This document shows, one piece after another, positions 34,715 through 43,806 of a stretch of DNA of 64,000 bases. The notes under the pieces are model-generated. The model searched no databases. It saw only the letters and a list, made by a program, of their open reading frames with translations, and was not told where the DNA came from. The translations under genes and the position numbers were made by a program. Where the stretch lies: assembly GCF_005886535.1 (NCBI RefSeq), contig NZ_PNDS01000028.1, positions 1 to 64,000 on the forward strand, read 5' to 3'. The stretch is from Pseudoalteromonas sp. S2755 (GTDB taxonomy: Bacteria > Pseudomonadota > Gammaproteobacteria > Enterobacterales > Alteromonadaceae). How positions within the stretch are numbered: position 1 is the first letter of the stretch; the number at the start of each line of letters is the position of its first letter.

Positions 34715-35319
34715 TGATACTCCTCGGTTTTTTAAATCAATAGAAAAACAAAAACATTCCTTATTAGGAAAGAAACATCACATTTCGATACTATTTACTA
34801 ATGCGGCCGACGAGTCTACACAACGTTTAATATTTAATCAATGAAGAAATTATTGTTGCATATTTTTGTATTATTTAATTTAATAGCGGACTGTTTAGAG
34901 GTATAGCATTACACAAGGGATGTTATGCCGTAACTTTTCCTAATTTGGGAAATAGAGACAAGTGGGAAATTTTTTACGGTCAACTGACAATGATTTCCTA
35001 GCTTAGTCCACTTAGGTTATGAGTGTATTTTTAGCATAATTTGTGAAGCCGACTTAGTCCTTAACTGGAAATTAAAAGTTAGCTTTTCTAATATTGTAGA
35101 CGACTGAAATTTTGGTGCTTTTACCCACTGTACTTATTTTAATCGTCAACTGTGAGTTAAACCGATATAAAACGGTCAGTTATTCAATAATTGTCTGCGT
35201 TATAACGCCATAGTATAGACTTTCTGATAGTTTTTACTGATAGACGATTACAGTATTATCACAAGAGCTGCTAAACTTACTCTCATGTAGTATTAACTGT
35301 TACTTCAAGGACACGGGCT
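34715..35319. other. long intergenic region without a supported gene
   Basis: This is AT-rich. A 21-codon ATG frame at 34841 (MKKLLLHIFVLF...) looks like a bare signal peptide but lacks a ribosome site. No hairpin with a T-run, riboswitch or RNA gene is visible. The promoter of the downstream YjbR gene must lie near its right end. Confidence 0.5.
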
Positions 35320-35715
35320 ATGGATCAGAAAAGCGTACATGAATATTTGCAGGCCAAGCCTGCAACCTTTATCACTAAGCCTTTTGCGCAAGACGTAGAT
35401 GTGTACAAAGTTCAGCATAAAATGTTTGCAACTCTAACTGAGGGGAAAGAGGGGCAAGTAGATGACAATGGTGAGCCTGTTTGGTGGTTAAATGTAAAAT
35501 GCGACCCTGACGAAGCATTATTGCTTAGAGACAAGTATTCGTCTGTTGTGCCTGGTTATCACATGAATAAGCGTCTTTGGAATACAGTCATCTTAGATGG
35601 CACTATTCCAGAAGACGAAATAAAGAAAATGATCGATGATTCTTATCAAATCGTCGTAGATAACCTACCGACCGCACAACGTGAAGCACTTGCTAGCAAG
35701 GTCACGCAACGTTAA
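35320..35715 (+). CDS. MmcQ/YjbR family protein
   Basis: This 131-aa protein belongs to the MmcQ/YjbR group (CyaY-like fold, possible DNA binding). Typical segments are FITKPFAQDVDVYKV, KMFATL, LNVKCDPDEALLLRDKY, VVPGYHMNKRLWNTV and a final DDSYQIVVDNLP. The function is not established. AAGGA lies about 10 nt before the ATG. It has its own terminator and is a single-gene unit. Confidence 0.9.
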   Translation: MDQKSVHEYLQAKPATFITKPFAQDVDVYKVQHKMFATLTEGKEGQVDDNGEPVWWLNVKCDPDEALLLRDKYSSVVPGYHMNKRLWNTVILDGTIPEDEIKKMIDDSYQIVVDNLPTAQREALASKVTQR

Positions 35716-35717
35716 TT

Positions 35718-35751
35718 AAAACGGCATTTAGGTCTACCTAAATGCCGTTTT
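35718..35751 (+). terminator. rho-independent terminator after the YjbR gene
   Basis: AAAACGGCATTTAGGT pairs perfectly with ACCTAAATGCCGTTTT (16 bp) around CT, two bases after the stop codon. Confidence 0.9.
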
Positions 35752-35861
35752 ACCTTTCTATATCCTCGCACTTAATCTCAATCTTTAATATCGATCAGCT
35801 TGTCTTAAAATCACTCTGGTAGTATACAAAAACAATAACCAAGTAATGTTAGAGTGGTGAC

Positions 35862-36872
35862 ATGGCGAAAAGGATAGCAGTACTCACAAGTGGCGGCGAT
35901 GCGCCGGGTATGAACTCAGCGATTAGGGCTATCACGGTAAGTGCCCTGAGATCTGGGTTTCAATGTTTTGGCGTTTTTCATGGTTATAATGGGCTAATTA
36001 ATCAAGAGTACACCGAGCTAAGTGCGATTTCTGTTACAGATATCACCCAACTTGGTGGCACAATTCTAAAAAGTGCTCGCTGCCCTGCGATGCTAGAACC
36101 CTCTGGCGTGCTGCAAGCAGCAAATGCACTGAGGAAGCTCCATATTGACGTACTTATTGTGATTGGTGGTGACGGCTCGTTTAGGGGAATGCAGGCGCTA
36201 GCAGCTCACTGGCAAGGTCAGCTAATTGGTATTCCCGGGACTATAGATAACGACCTTTCAGGGTGTGACAACACCATTGGTTTTTCCACAGCCATCAATA
36301 CTGCCACCTCCGCAATAGATAAAATCCGCGATACAGCAAATGCCTTTGAACGGGTTTTTATCACTGAGGTGATGGGCCGTCATAACGGGCATATTGCTTA
36401 CCATGTGGGCATAGCGACAGGTGCTGAGGCTATCATTGCCTTTGAAAACTGCACGGTAGAGAATACCTCTCAGGTCTTAGCTCATCTCAAAAATGCCATC
36501 GCGCAACAACATCAACACGGTAGCTTTTTGATTATACTGGCCGAAAATCTATGGCCTGGTGGCGCTCAAGCACTTAAAGCAGAGTTAAATAGCAATGCCG
36601 ATATCAATTGCGCACTTTGCGTGTTAGGCCATATTCAACGAGGCGGGGCACCATCTGTTGAAGATAGAATGCTCGCCACGGAATTAGGGGTCGCGGCCGT
36701 GGAATTGATTAATGGTAATATCAAAGCAATCAATGACATTGCAACGCCTGTAATGGTGGGAAAAATAAATGGTGCAATTGTAATTACTGAGGTCGAGAAA
36801 GTACTGAATATGGATAAACCCGTATCACATGAATGGGTGCAACGCTATCAGCATTACCTCGCTGAGCAGTAA
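35862..36872 (+). CDS. pfkA: ATP-dependent 6-phosphofructokinase
   Basis: PfkA phosphorylates fructose 6-phosphate to the 1,6-bisphosphate, the committing step of glycolysis. The 336-aa product has LTSGGDAPGMNSAIRA, the ATP loop VIGGDGSFRGM and the catalytic loop IPGTIDNDLSG with the proton-abstracting Asp. A Gly in IPGTIDND, in place of the Lys of pyrophosphate-dependent enzymes, indicates ATP use. EVMGRHNGHIAYH is the substrate-binding segment. It is slightly longer than the usual 320 aa. It ends before a perfect hairpin and converges on nhaD. Confidence 0.93.
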   Translation: MAKRIAVLTSGGDAPGMNSAIRAITVSALRSGFQCFGVFHGYNGLINQEYTELSAISVTDITQLGGTILKSARCPAMLEPSGVLQAANALRKLHIDVLIVIGGDGSFRGMQALAAHWQGQLIGIPGTIDNDLSGCDNTIGFSTAINTATSAIDKIRDTANAFERVFITEVMGRHNGHIAYHVGIATGAEAIIAFENCTVENTSQVLAHLKNAIAQQHQHGSFLIILAENLWPGGAQALKAELNSNADINCALCVLGHIQRGGAPSVEDRMLATELGVAAVELINGNIKAINDIATPVMVGKINGAIVITEVEKVLNMDKPVSHEWVQRYQHYLAEQ

Positions 36873-36876
36873 ATAA

Positions 36877-36913
36877 AGTGAGAGTGAACGCTATTTTATC
36901 GTTCACTCTCACT
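36877..36913. terminator. 14-bp hairpin between convergent pfkA and nhaD
   Basis: AGTGAGAGTGAACG and CGTTCACTCTCACT are perfect complements around TATTTTAT. There is no T-run, but the position between two convergent stops (36872, 36930) favours a shared terminator. Confidence 0.6.
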
Positions 36914-36929
36914 ACACCTTACGTAAGCA

Positions 36930-38378
36930 CTAGCCATACACGCTAAAAGCAGATCCGTTAAGCCACAGATGACATAAAATACTTGCGATATAACCCAGTA
37001 AGATCACAGGTGCCCATTTTAAGTGCCCCATAAAGGTATAATAGCCTCTAGCTTGTCCCATGAGCGCTACACCTGCCGCCGAGCCAATAGAAAGTAAACT
37101 CCCCCCAACCCCGGCCGTCAGCGTGATCAACAACCAATGACCATGTGACATTTCAGGTTGCATCGATAGCACAGCAAACATCACTGGGATGTTATCGATG
37201 ACTGCGGAAATAATCCCTAAGAATACGTTGGCATAGGTTGCTGACCATTCACCGTATAATATCTCTGACATTAAACTTAAATAACCGAGAAACCCAAGAC
37301 CGCCAACACACATAACGATCCCGTAAAAAAATAATAAGGTATCCCACTCAGCGCGTGAAACTTTGCTAAAGACATCGAATGGCACAACACTTCCTAACTT
37401 CTCAAGACGCTCTTGATCCCCTTCTCTTTCCGCCATCGCTCGCTTTCGTGCTAATGACCCCGGTAACGTCATTCTTAGGAAGTAACCAAAAAACTGTAGG
37501 TAACCGAGGCCCATCATCATGCCAAGGACCGGTGGTAAATGCAGCAAGCTGTGTGAGATCACAGCGGTTGCGACAGTCAGTAGGAATAAAGTTAAAATTC
37601 TTAAAGCACCGCGCTTAAGCTCGACTCTTTCGTAAACTGCACTCGGCTTTCTATCCGCCACAAAGTAACTCATTACGAGTGCAGGCAAGATGTAATTGAT
37701 CAGTGAAGGAACAAATAACGCTAAGAATTCACTGAAATGTACCATACCGGCTTGCCATACCATCAAAGTGGTAATGTCACCAAAGGGACTGAACGCACCG
37801 CCTGCATTGGCTGCTATCACGATATTGATACAGCTTAAATTGATAAACTCTTTGTCACCTTCAGCTACCTTCATCACCACGGCACACATTAGTAAGGCTG
37901 TGGTTAGGTTGTCTGCAATTGGAGAGATAAAAAAGGATAAGAACCCAGTGATCCAAAAGAGATTCTTATAGCTAAAGCCCTTTTGGATCATCCACGCTCG
38001 TAGTGCATCAAAAAGGCGGCGCTCCTCTAGTGCGTTGATATAAGTCATCGCAACCAGCAAGAACAACATCAACTCCGCAAATTCTAACAAGTTGTGCCGA
38101 AATGCGTGCTCGGTAACATCGGGTTGTCCATGATTAACGTAATACGCCCCAATCATGAGCCAAATGATGCCTGCCGCCACAAGCACTGGCTTTGATTTTC
38201 GCATATGGAGTTTTTCTTCAAGCATCACAAGTGCGTATGCTAAAACGAAGACAACAATACAAACCAAGCCGAGTGTCGAGCTAGTAAGATCTAAGGTGCC
38301 TTGAGCCGCCAAGGCTGGTGATGGGATCACGGATATGACCCATGCGCAACAGAATAGCAGTAGTCCATTGATTTTCAT
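36930..38378 (-). CDS. nhaD: NhaD-type sodium:proton antiporter
   Basis: This 482-aa integral membrane protein matches the NhaD family, which expels Na+ or Li+ in exchange for H+ and works best at alkaline pH. It has a cleavable-looking N-terminal segment (VIPSPALA) and about 12 helices. Characteristic pieces are SPIADNLTTALLMCAVV, AANAGGAFSPFGDITTLMVW and DNIPVMFAVLSM. NhaD is typical of marine and halophilic bacteria. It is monocistronic. The PopT/DUF368 gene, two genes further, has alkaline and sodium-linked phenotypes in Vibrio. Confidence 0.93.
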   Translation of the reverse strand: MKINGLLLFCCAWVISVIPSPALAAQGTLDLTSSTLGLVCIVVFVLAYALVMLEEKLHMRKSKPVLVAAGIIWLMIGAYYVNHGQPDVTEHAFRHNLLEFAELMLFLLVAMTYINALEERRLFDALRAWMIQKGFSYKNLFWITGFLSFFISPIADNLTTALLMCAVVMKVAEGDKEFINLSCINIVIAANAGGAFSPFGDITTLMVWQAGMVHFSEFLALFVPSLINYILPALVMSYFVADRKPSAVYERVELKRGALRILTLFLLTVATAVISHSLLHLPPVLGMMMGLGYLQFFGYFLRMTLPGSLARKRAMAEREGDQERLEKLGSVVPFDVFSKVSRAEWDTLLFFYGIVMCVGGLGFLGYLSLMSEILYGEWSATYANVFLGIISAVIDNIPVMFAVLSMQPEMSHGHWLLITLTAGVGGSLLSIGSAAGVALMGQARGYYTFMGHLKWAPVILLGYIASILCHLWLNGSAFSVYG

Positions 38379-38524
38379 TTTTTTGCCTATCGATGAGTGC
38401 AGAGGGATGGCATTTCAGCCAAACTCACTTTAGCATAGATAAAAAATAATCAGCATTGGACTGAAGTCTAAGGCATCCTGTTTACTGTAGTACAAACAGG
38501 CTCATATATCAGCAGTAGGTATTT

Positions 38525-39214
38525 ATGCTTCAACTTTCGCAGCAGCAACAAACAGAATTACAGCAAAAATTGAGCAACGATGGCTTTGCACGGATTGAAA
38601 ATATCCTAAACGATACAAACGCTCAACAACTACATGAGTGCCTCTGTAATCTAGACTACCAGCTCGCACTGTTTCATAACGGGGCAGCAAAATCAGTCAA
38701 AGACAGTGATATTCTCGCCTTAACACCGCAAGAGCAGCAAGCCTTGCTTGAAGATATACATAGCTATGCATCGCGTGGTGTCGGTTTTATGTATGGCCGC
38801 CACTCCATAGAATCGACGAGTCCTGAGGCGCTGAAAAAACTCTACAATAACCTCAATAGTAGCGCTGTACAGTCCTGCTTTTCCGCTATCTCTGGAAAGA
38901 ACATTATCCGTACCTCTGCCCAAGCAACACGATTTATTGGTGGTCAGTATTTAACTCGACATAATGACATTGTTGAAGCTGAGGGCCGGGTTTATGCCTA
39001 TGTACTCAGCCTAAGCAAAAGTTGGCACCCTGACTGGGGCGGGCTACTGCAGTTTTTTGAACGTGATGGTACACCCACTACAAGTTATGCACCTAAGTTT
39101 AATTCACTGGTGGTTTTTGATGTAAGTAAAATTCATTCTGTGACTTACGTCGCGCCATTTGCAAAGGCGCCGCGACTTTCTGTAACGGGGTGGTTTAGAA
39201 CAATAGACACGTAA
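38525..39214 (+). CDS. 2-oxoglutarate/Fe(II)-dependent oxygenase (prolyl-4-hydroxylase type)
   Basis: This 229-aa protein has the facial triad His146-x-Asp148 (TRHNDIV) and His204 (VSKIHSV), with Arg217 (APRLSVTGW) positioned to bind 2-oxoglutarate. WGGLLQFF is the usual strand before the distal His. It resembles the SM-20/P4H group that hydroxylates proteins, but the substrate is unknown. It lies between nhaD and popT, in the opposite direction to both. Confidence 0.88.
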   Translation: MLQLSQQQQTELQQKLSNDGFARIENILNDTNAQQLHECLCNLDYQLALFHNGAAKSVKDSDILALTPQEQQALLEDIHSYASRGVGFMYGRHSIESTSPEALKKLYNNLNSSAVQSCFSAISGKNIIRTSAQATRFIGGQYLTRHNDIVEAEGRVYAYVLSLSKSWHPDWGGLLQFFERDGTPTTSYAPKFNSLVVFDVSKIHSVTYVAPFAKAPRLSVTGWFRTIDT

Positions 39215-39251
39215 GCTCAACGCGTGTCTATTGCTCTAGGTGTCTATCTTA

Positions 39252-40187
39252 TTAATATTTTTCGCTTATCTTTTCGATGGTTAATATCAGCGTAAGGCCT
39301 GCGATGGCAAGCGCAATACATGCCAACGTATTCGGGTCTTGACCGTATAACGCACTGTATTGCGCTGGCAAAATATTGGCCTGACTCAAAGGCTTTTCGA
39401 TACCACTGGAATTCACGTAAGTCGTAAGCACTTGTTTCCAAGGCCATAATAAATTAAGCGAGCCAAGTAAAAAACCAGCTAGTAATGAGAACGTTACTTG
39501 CTGATAGTGCGCCAATAACCAGCTGAGTAGACGCGAAAACGACATTAACCCCACAATACAACCTAGTAAGAATAAGCTCACTAAGCCAAATTCAAGCTGG
39601 TTCACCGCACTGAGTACATGGCCATACATACCCAGCAACAGTAGGATAAAACTCCCTGAGATCCCAGGTAAGATCATCGCGCAAATGGCGATAGCACCTG
39701 AGATAAAAAACATCCAATGAGATGCTTGCGCTTCAGCTGGTGAAAGGGAAGTAATAGCAAAGGCTATGATAGCACCGACTGCGCAGGCGATAATATTTTG
39801 GCCACTCCACTGAGAGACCTGTTTTGCAACATAGATAAAAGATGCGACGATAAGACCAAAGAAAAATGACCATACCAATGTTTGGTGTGCTTCCAATAAA
39901 TAAGTGATCACCTTCGCCAAAGACGCTGCACTGATGAGCAAACCAGAAAATACCGCCAGTAAAAAGCTACCATCAATGTACTGCCAAGTGGCTTTTAGAC
40001 CGTCACGGCGCAATGTGCTCAAGGCCTGTAAATTTACACTTTTAATGGCATTTAAAAAACGTGCATAGATACCAGTAATAAAAGCGATGGTACCACCAGA
40101 AACGCCCGGGACAACATCCGCAGCCCCCATTCCGGCCCCTTTTAAAAACATAAAGAGATAGTCTCGTTTGCTATCTTTATACTGCAC
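39252..40187 (-). CDS. popT: DUF368 family undecaprenyl-phosphate translocase (PopT-like)
   Basis: This 311-aa inner-membrane protein matches DUF368: FLKGAGMGAADVVPGVSGGTIA near the start and MILPGISGSFILLLLGMYG in the middle, with about 9 helices. Members recycle undecaprenyl phosphate to the cytoplasmic face (PopT), as DedA-family UptA does. The start is GTG 40187, preceded by AAAGGAG. The DUF3530 gene is divergent from it. Function is by family. Confidence 0.88.
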   Translation of the reverse strand: MQYKDSKRDYLFMFLKGAGMGAADVVPGVSGGTIAFITGIYARFLNAIKSVNLQALSTLRRDGLKATWQYIDGSFLLAVFSGLLISAASLAKVITYLLEAHQTLVWSFFFGLIVASFIYVAKQVSQWSGQNIIACAVGAIIAFAITSLSPAEAQASHWMFFISGAIAICAMILPGISGSFILLLLGMYGHVLSAVNQLEFGLVSLFLLGCIVGLMSFSRLLSWLLAHYQQVTFSLLAGFLLGSLNLLWPWKQVLTTYVNSSGIEKPLSQANILPAQYSALYGQDPNTLACIALAIAGLTLILTIEKISEKY

Positions 40188-40307
40188 AAATTTCTCCTTT
40201 CATTTCCACTGCCGAGCAGTTTAACTTAAAACGCTAAAAAATTGCGACAGCTAAAGCTTTCGCTTAACTGGTCGATAACCAATTATGATATTTTACGCGC
40301 TTGTACC

Positions 40308-41153
40308 ATGATCATCAGAACGCTTTTATTACTTGTTACCGCTTTACCCGCGACGACTTTTGCAGTAGAACATATTGATGCAGCACCCCTTGGGTCTCTT
40401 TATCAGCAAGACGCTAATCGCTTCTTCGAGCCATCGCAACTGATCAAACTGGAAAGCGAAAACGAAGGCTTTTATGTATTTCATCAAGAATATATGGCAG
40501 CCGCTCGCGAAGGTATCGTGATCCTATTACCAGACATGCAAACTCCGCCACTCAATAACAGCGGCATAAGCTTTCTTGCAAAGCGATTAAGCGACGATGG
40601 CTATGATACTTATACCCTCACTCCGCCCGATCTTTCTTATGCACCGAGTTTACTGGAGCAAGACATTGTACTCCCCGACGCTGAAAAGCCTGCTCAGCAA
40701 ACACTTGGCCCCATTTCTGAATCAAATCTCGATGAATATAAAATGGCCTTGATCAGCCGCTTTGAAGTGCTTTATAACACCCTGTCCATGACCCAAACAG
40801 AAAAGTTGGTGGTTGTCGCATTTGGTAATAGCGCGGGCTTATTTGGAGAGCACTTAGCAACGCTGCCCAACCTACGTATCGATGCCTTTGTCATTGTTAG
40901 CCCACAACTGCCTAATGCAACGCGGCAAAAGCACTTAGCATCCAACCTTTCTCTGATAAGCCCTGCTTTGCTGGATGTTTACTACAGTTTTGACAATCCT
41001 ATTGTGGTCGATAATACGCAGGACAGAGCCCGCTGGGCAAGAAAGAATAGCAAACTTGATTATCGCCAACGGGAGCTTTTTGGAGAAAAAACCGATCCGC
41101 TCCAACATCAAAGACTCAGAAAGGAATTACTCGGCTTTTTACGCGCATTATAG
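40308..41153 (+). CDS. DUF3530 family secreted protein, alpha/beta-hydrolase-like
   Basis: This 281-aa protein has a signal peptide (LLLLVTALPATTFA) and then the DUF3530 pattern: REGIVILLPDMQTPPLNNSG, LSDDGYDTYTLTPPD, and a nucleophile-elbow-like VVAFGNSAG in which the expected Ser is replaced by Asn-Ser. An alpha/beta-hydrolase fold is likely. Start ATG 40308 gives a clean signal peptide; a frame from TTG 40242 is rejected. The role is unknown. It converges with djlA, only 9 nt apart. Confidence 0.8.
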   Translation: MIIRTLLLLVTALPATTFAVEHIDAAPLGSLYQQDANRFFEPSQLIKLESENEGFYVFHQEYMAAAREGIVILLPDMQTPPLNNSGISFLAKRLSDDGYDTYTLTPPDLSYAPSLLEQDIVLPDAEKPAQQTLGPISESNLDEYKMALISRFEVLYNTLSMTQTEKLVVVAFGNSAGLFGEHLATLPNLRIDAFVIVSPQLPNATRQKHLASNLSLISPALLDVYYSFDNPIVVDNTQDRARWARKNSKLDYRQRELFGEKTDPLQHQRLRKELLGFLRAL

Positions 41154-41162
41154 TTTTTCAGG

Positions 41163-42008
41163 TTAGCTCTTTTTTAAATATTCATAAGCGGACTGAATGT
41201 CTTGGCTTTTGCGCTTTGCAACCTCCATCATATGCTTAGGCAAGCCTTGTGACACCAATTTATCAGGGTGATGCTGCGACATCAGTTTGCGATAGGCTTT
41301 TTTGATATCACGCTCATTAGCCTCTTCACTCAACCCCAGTACAGCCAACGCTTTGGCACGGTTTAAACCATTATCTTGTGATGCCGGCTGACGGCCGCCA
41401 TGTTGCTGGTGTTGGTGTTGCGATCTTCCCGACGCCTGCGAGCGGCGAAATTCAAATTCTGCTTGGTAGCGCTTTAGCAAGAATAGAAAGTGGGTTTCTG
41501 CAAAGCCTAAATACTTACTCACCTGTTTAAGTAAGGCCTTCTCCGCATCAGACACATGGCCATCACAAAATGCCATTTGAATCTGAATTTCTAAAAACAG
41601 CTGTCTCAAATCATAGCGTCTAGCAAAAGCTTCTTTAAAATCAGTCACAGCCTCTTTTATCGAGAAGTCACTGCTTTTTCCCGCAGTAAACGCATGTTGT
41701 GCTTCTTTTCGCTCTTCACCCTGCAAGCCCATTTCACTCATAAATGCAGACGCGGCTTGAATGTGGATTTCGCTGACACGACCATTAGATTTTGCAATAT
41801 GTCCCATCACAGAAAAACAGCTGGAAAAGAACAAAGCTTGGCGCTCATGCAGATCTTCACCTTTCATGAAACCTTGAAAGCCACCAACTTTATCAAAATC
41901 CTGACGCAAACTTTTATCAAATAAATGGCCGAGATAAAAACCTAAAATAGCGCCTAACCAACGACCAAATAAAAAGCCGAAAATTGTGCCTAATAATTTA
42001 CCCCACAT
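41163..42008 (-). CDS. djlA: co-chaperone DjlA
   Basis: This 281-aa protein has one membrane anchor at the N terminus with a glycine-rich dimerisation helix (GTIFGFLFGRWLGAILGF), a TerB-like middle (GHIAKSNGRVSEIHI), a histidine/glutamine-rich linker near 200 and a C-terminal J domain with HPD at 247-249. It stimulates DnaK at the membrane, with a link to capsule and envelope stress in E. coli. The start overlaps the 3' end of murU by 11 nt, so translation is probably coupled. It is the last gene of amgK-murU-djlA. Confidence 0.94.
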   Translation of the reverse strand: MWGKLLGTIFGFLFGRWLGAILGFYLGHLFDKSLRQDFDKVGGFQGFMKGEDLHERQALFFSSCFSVMGHIAKSNGRVSEIHIQAASAFMSEMGLQGEERKEAQHAFTAGKSSDFSIKEAVTDFKEAFARRYDLRQLFLEIQIQMAFCDGHVSDAEKALLKQVSKYLGFAETHFLFLLKRYQAEFEFRRSQASGRSQHQHQQHGGRQPASQDNGLNRAKALAVLGLSEEANERDIKKAYRKLMSQHHPDKLVSQGLPKHMMEVAKRKSQDIQSAYEYLKKS

Positions 42009-42690
42009 CACTATACCCTAACTTGTCATTGATCATTTTTAGTCGCTCTGGCGTGCCGATATCATCCCATGCGCCCAAATACAGTTCCGTAGAAACTTTA
42101 TGCTGCTCAAGCCCACTGCGCAGCAACGGCCCTAATTTTATAAAGCCAGCCCCAAGCTCGGTAAAAAAACTTTGGTGATATTTGCCAATGCCGGACAAGG
42201 TATACTTTTGCTGATTGAGCGGCTGATGGGCAAGGCAAAAGTCGCCTTCAGGGTTATGTTCGGGATTTTCTACCAATACAATGTGCGCTTCGCAGTCACC
42301 CTCTTCTGCGCTGCCGAGCTGTAACTGCACCAAGCTGCTAACATCATAGTCCGTAAAAATATCGCCATTGAGTACAATAAAGCTGTCATCCTGTTCACAT
42401 AACATCGGCAGAGCTTTAATTATTCCTCCTGCGGTTTCTAATCCTCCCTCAGGTTCATCACTGTACTCAATATTGACACCGAAGTGACTACCATTGCCGA
42501 AATGCTCTTTTATCACCTGACCTTGCCATGCAAGATTGATCACGATATCGCAGATCCCAGCCGCTTTTAAGCGCTCAATATGATGCTCAAGTAGTGGTTT
42601 TCCTGCAACGTTAAGCATAGGTTTTGGTTGGTTCGTGGTCAGTGGCATCATGCGTTTACCACGACCAGCAGATAAAATTATCGCTTTCAT
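41998..42690 (-). CDS. murU: N-acetylmuramate-1-phosphate uridylyltransferase MurU
   Basis: MurU makes UDP-MurNAc from MurNAc-1-phosphate, the second step of the MurA-bypassing cell-wall recycling route. The 230-aa nucleotidyltransferase has LSAGRGKRMMPLT at the N terminus, KPMLNVAGKPLLEH, the metal-binding region LNGDIFTDYD and GAWDDIGTPERL at the end. It lies 8 nt behind amgK and overlaps djlA, forming an operon. The fosfomycin-insensitive bypass is known for AmgK/MurU pairs of Pseudomonas. Confidence 0.92.
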   Translation of the reverse strand: MKAIILSAGRGKRMMPLTTNQPKPMLNVAGKPLLEHHIERLKAAGICDIVINLAWQGQVIKEHFGNGSHFGVNIEYSDEPEGGLETAGGIIKALPMLCEQDDSFIVLNGDIFTDYDVSSLVQLQLGSAEEGDCEAHIVLVENPEHNPEGDFCLAHQPLNQQKYTLSGIGKYHQSFFTELGAGFIKLGPLLRSGLEQHKVSTELYLGAWDDIGTPERLKMINDKLGYSDVG

Positions 42691-42698
42691 TGTTACTT

Positions 42699-43694
42699 CT
42701 ACTTTGTGCCTAATTTGGCCTGCGCTTGAGGCATTATGTCATTCTCTAGCCAGCTTGCAAGCCACTGAAATTCTTTATACTTACTCGCTACTTCAACGAG
42801 GTAGCGTAACGTTGGCAAAATATTTTCTAAGTACCCGCCTTTGCCGTCTCGCTGCAATAAGCGAGTAAAAATTCCGGCAGCTTTAAGGTGCCTTTGCATC
42901 CCCGTTAAGTCAAAGTACTGTTGGTAGGTGCTAAAATCCATATCGCCTAATAAATTTGCCGCTTTTAAGCAATCAAAGCTATGTCGCTGAAGCTCGGTAA
43001 ACTCATGTGCATCAAGGCGAGTATAACAATCCCGCAACAGCGAAACCGCATCATAAGTGACAGGCCCTTGTACCGCATCCTGATAATCAATGAGATACCA
43101 CTGAGACTGATGACATATCAGATTGCGACTATGAAAATCTCGATGCATCGTAACCTGCGGCTGACGAGTCATCGCATCGACGAGCTTCAACTTCACATTA
43201 TGCCACTGCACTTGTTGATATTCGGTGGGTGTTAAGCCAAGCCATTTTGTTACAAGCCACTCGTAAAAGATATTAAGTTCCATATCAACGAAATCAGCAT
43301 CATAGGGCTTCATCCATTCACTCTTTGGTGTTTTGGCTATTTTAGGAATAAGCGCTATCAACGCACGATAATCCGCTAGCCGAGAAGATAATGCCAACCT
43401 ATCGGCCAAATGCTCAGAGCCTAAATCTTGTAACAGTAACAGCCCTTGCTCTTCTTTACGGGCAAGGATTTGTGGCACATTGAGCTCTTGCTTTGCAAAC
43501 ACCGTATTTAAACCAATAAAAGGGGCATTATCGAGTTTATCGACCGGTGTCTCCATTAAGATCCACGACTTCGTTTGTTGTTTGACGCGATAATAACGGC
43601 GGAAACTGGCATCCGAGGTGATAGCCTCACATGTAAAATCGTCGCTTTGTAGTGCTTGCTGAATAAACTCGATGCGCTGGTTTTGACTATTCAT
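42699..43694 (-). CDS. amgK: N-acetylmuramate/N-acetylglucosamine kinase AmgK
   Basis: AmgK phosphorylates MurNAc (or GlcNAc) at the anomeric carbon, feeding MurU. The 331-aa protein is an aminoglycoside-phosphotransferase-type kinase: the Brenner motif HRDFHSRN gives His184, Asp186 and Asn191, and IDYQD provides Asp203 for metal. It is the first gene of amgK-murU-djlA and lies head to head with lptD, 112 nt apart, the same arrangement seen in Pseudomonas. Confidence 0.92.
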   Translation of the reverse strand: MNSQNQRIEFIQQALQSDDFTCEAITSDASFRRYYRVKQQTKSWILMETPVDKLDNAPFIGLNTVFAKQELNVPQILARKEEQGLLLLQDLGSEHLADRLALSSRLADYRALIALIPKIAKTPKSEWMKPYDADFVDMELNIFYEWLVTKWLGLTPTEYQQVQWHNVKLKLVDAMTRQPQVTMHRDFHSRNLICHQSQWYLIDYQDAVQGPVTYDAVSLLRDCYTRLDAHEFTELQRHSFDCLKAANLLGDMDFSTYQQYFDLTGMQRHLKAAGIFTRLLQRDGKGGYLENILPTLRYLVEVASKYKEFQWLASWLENDIMPQAQAKLGTK

Positions 43695-43806
43695 GGATTT
43701 ACTATTACACCTTCTACTTGTAAATATTTAAATGCTACTGTATTTCCGACAGTTTTCATTTATCATGATGAGCTTATTATTAAATGCTCAGCTAATAGGT
43801 TATTAA

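Noticed and set aside
34841..34906. 21-codon frame MKKLLLHIFVLF... in the intergenic region
   Set aside because: It looks like a toxin-type or signal-like peptide but lacks any ribosome site or antisense RNA signature.
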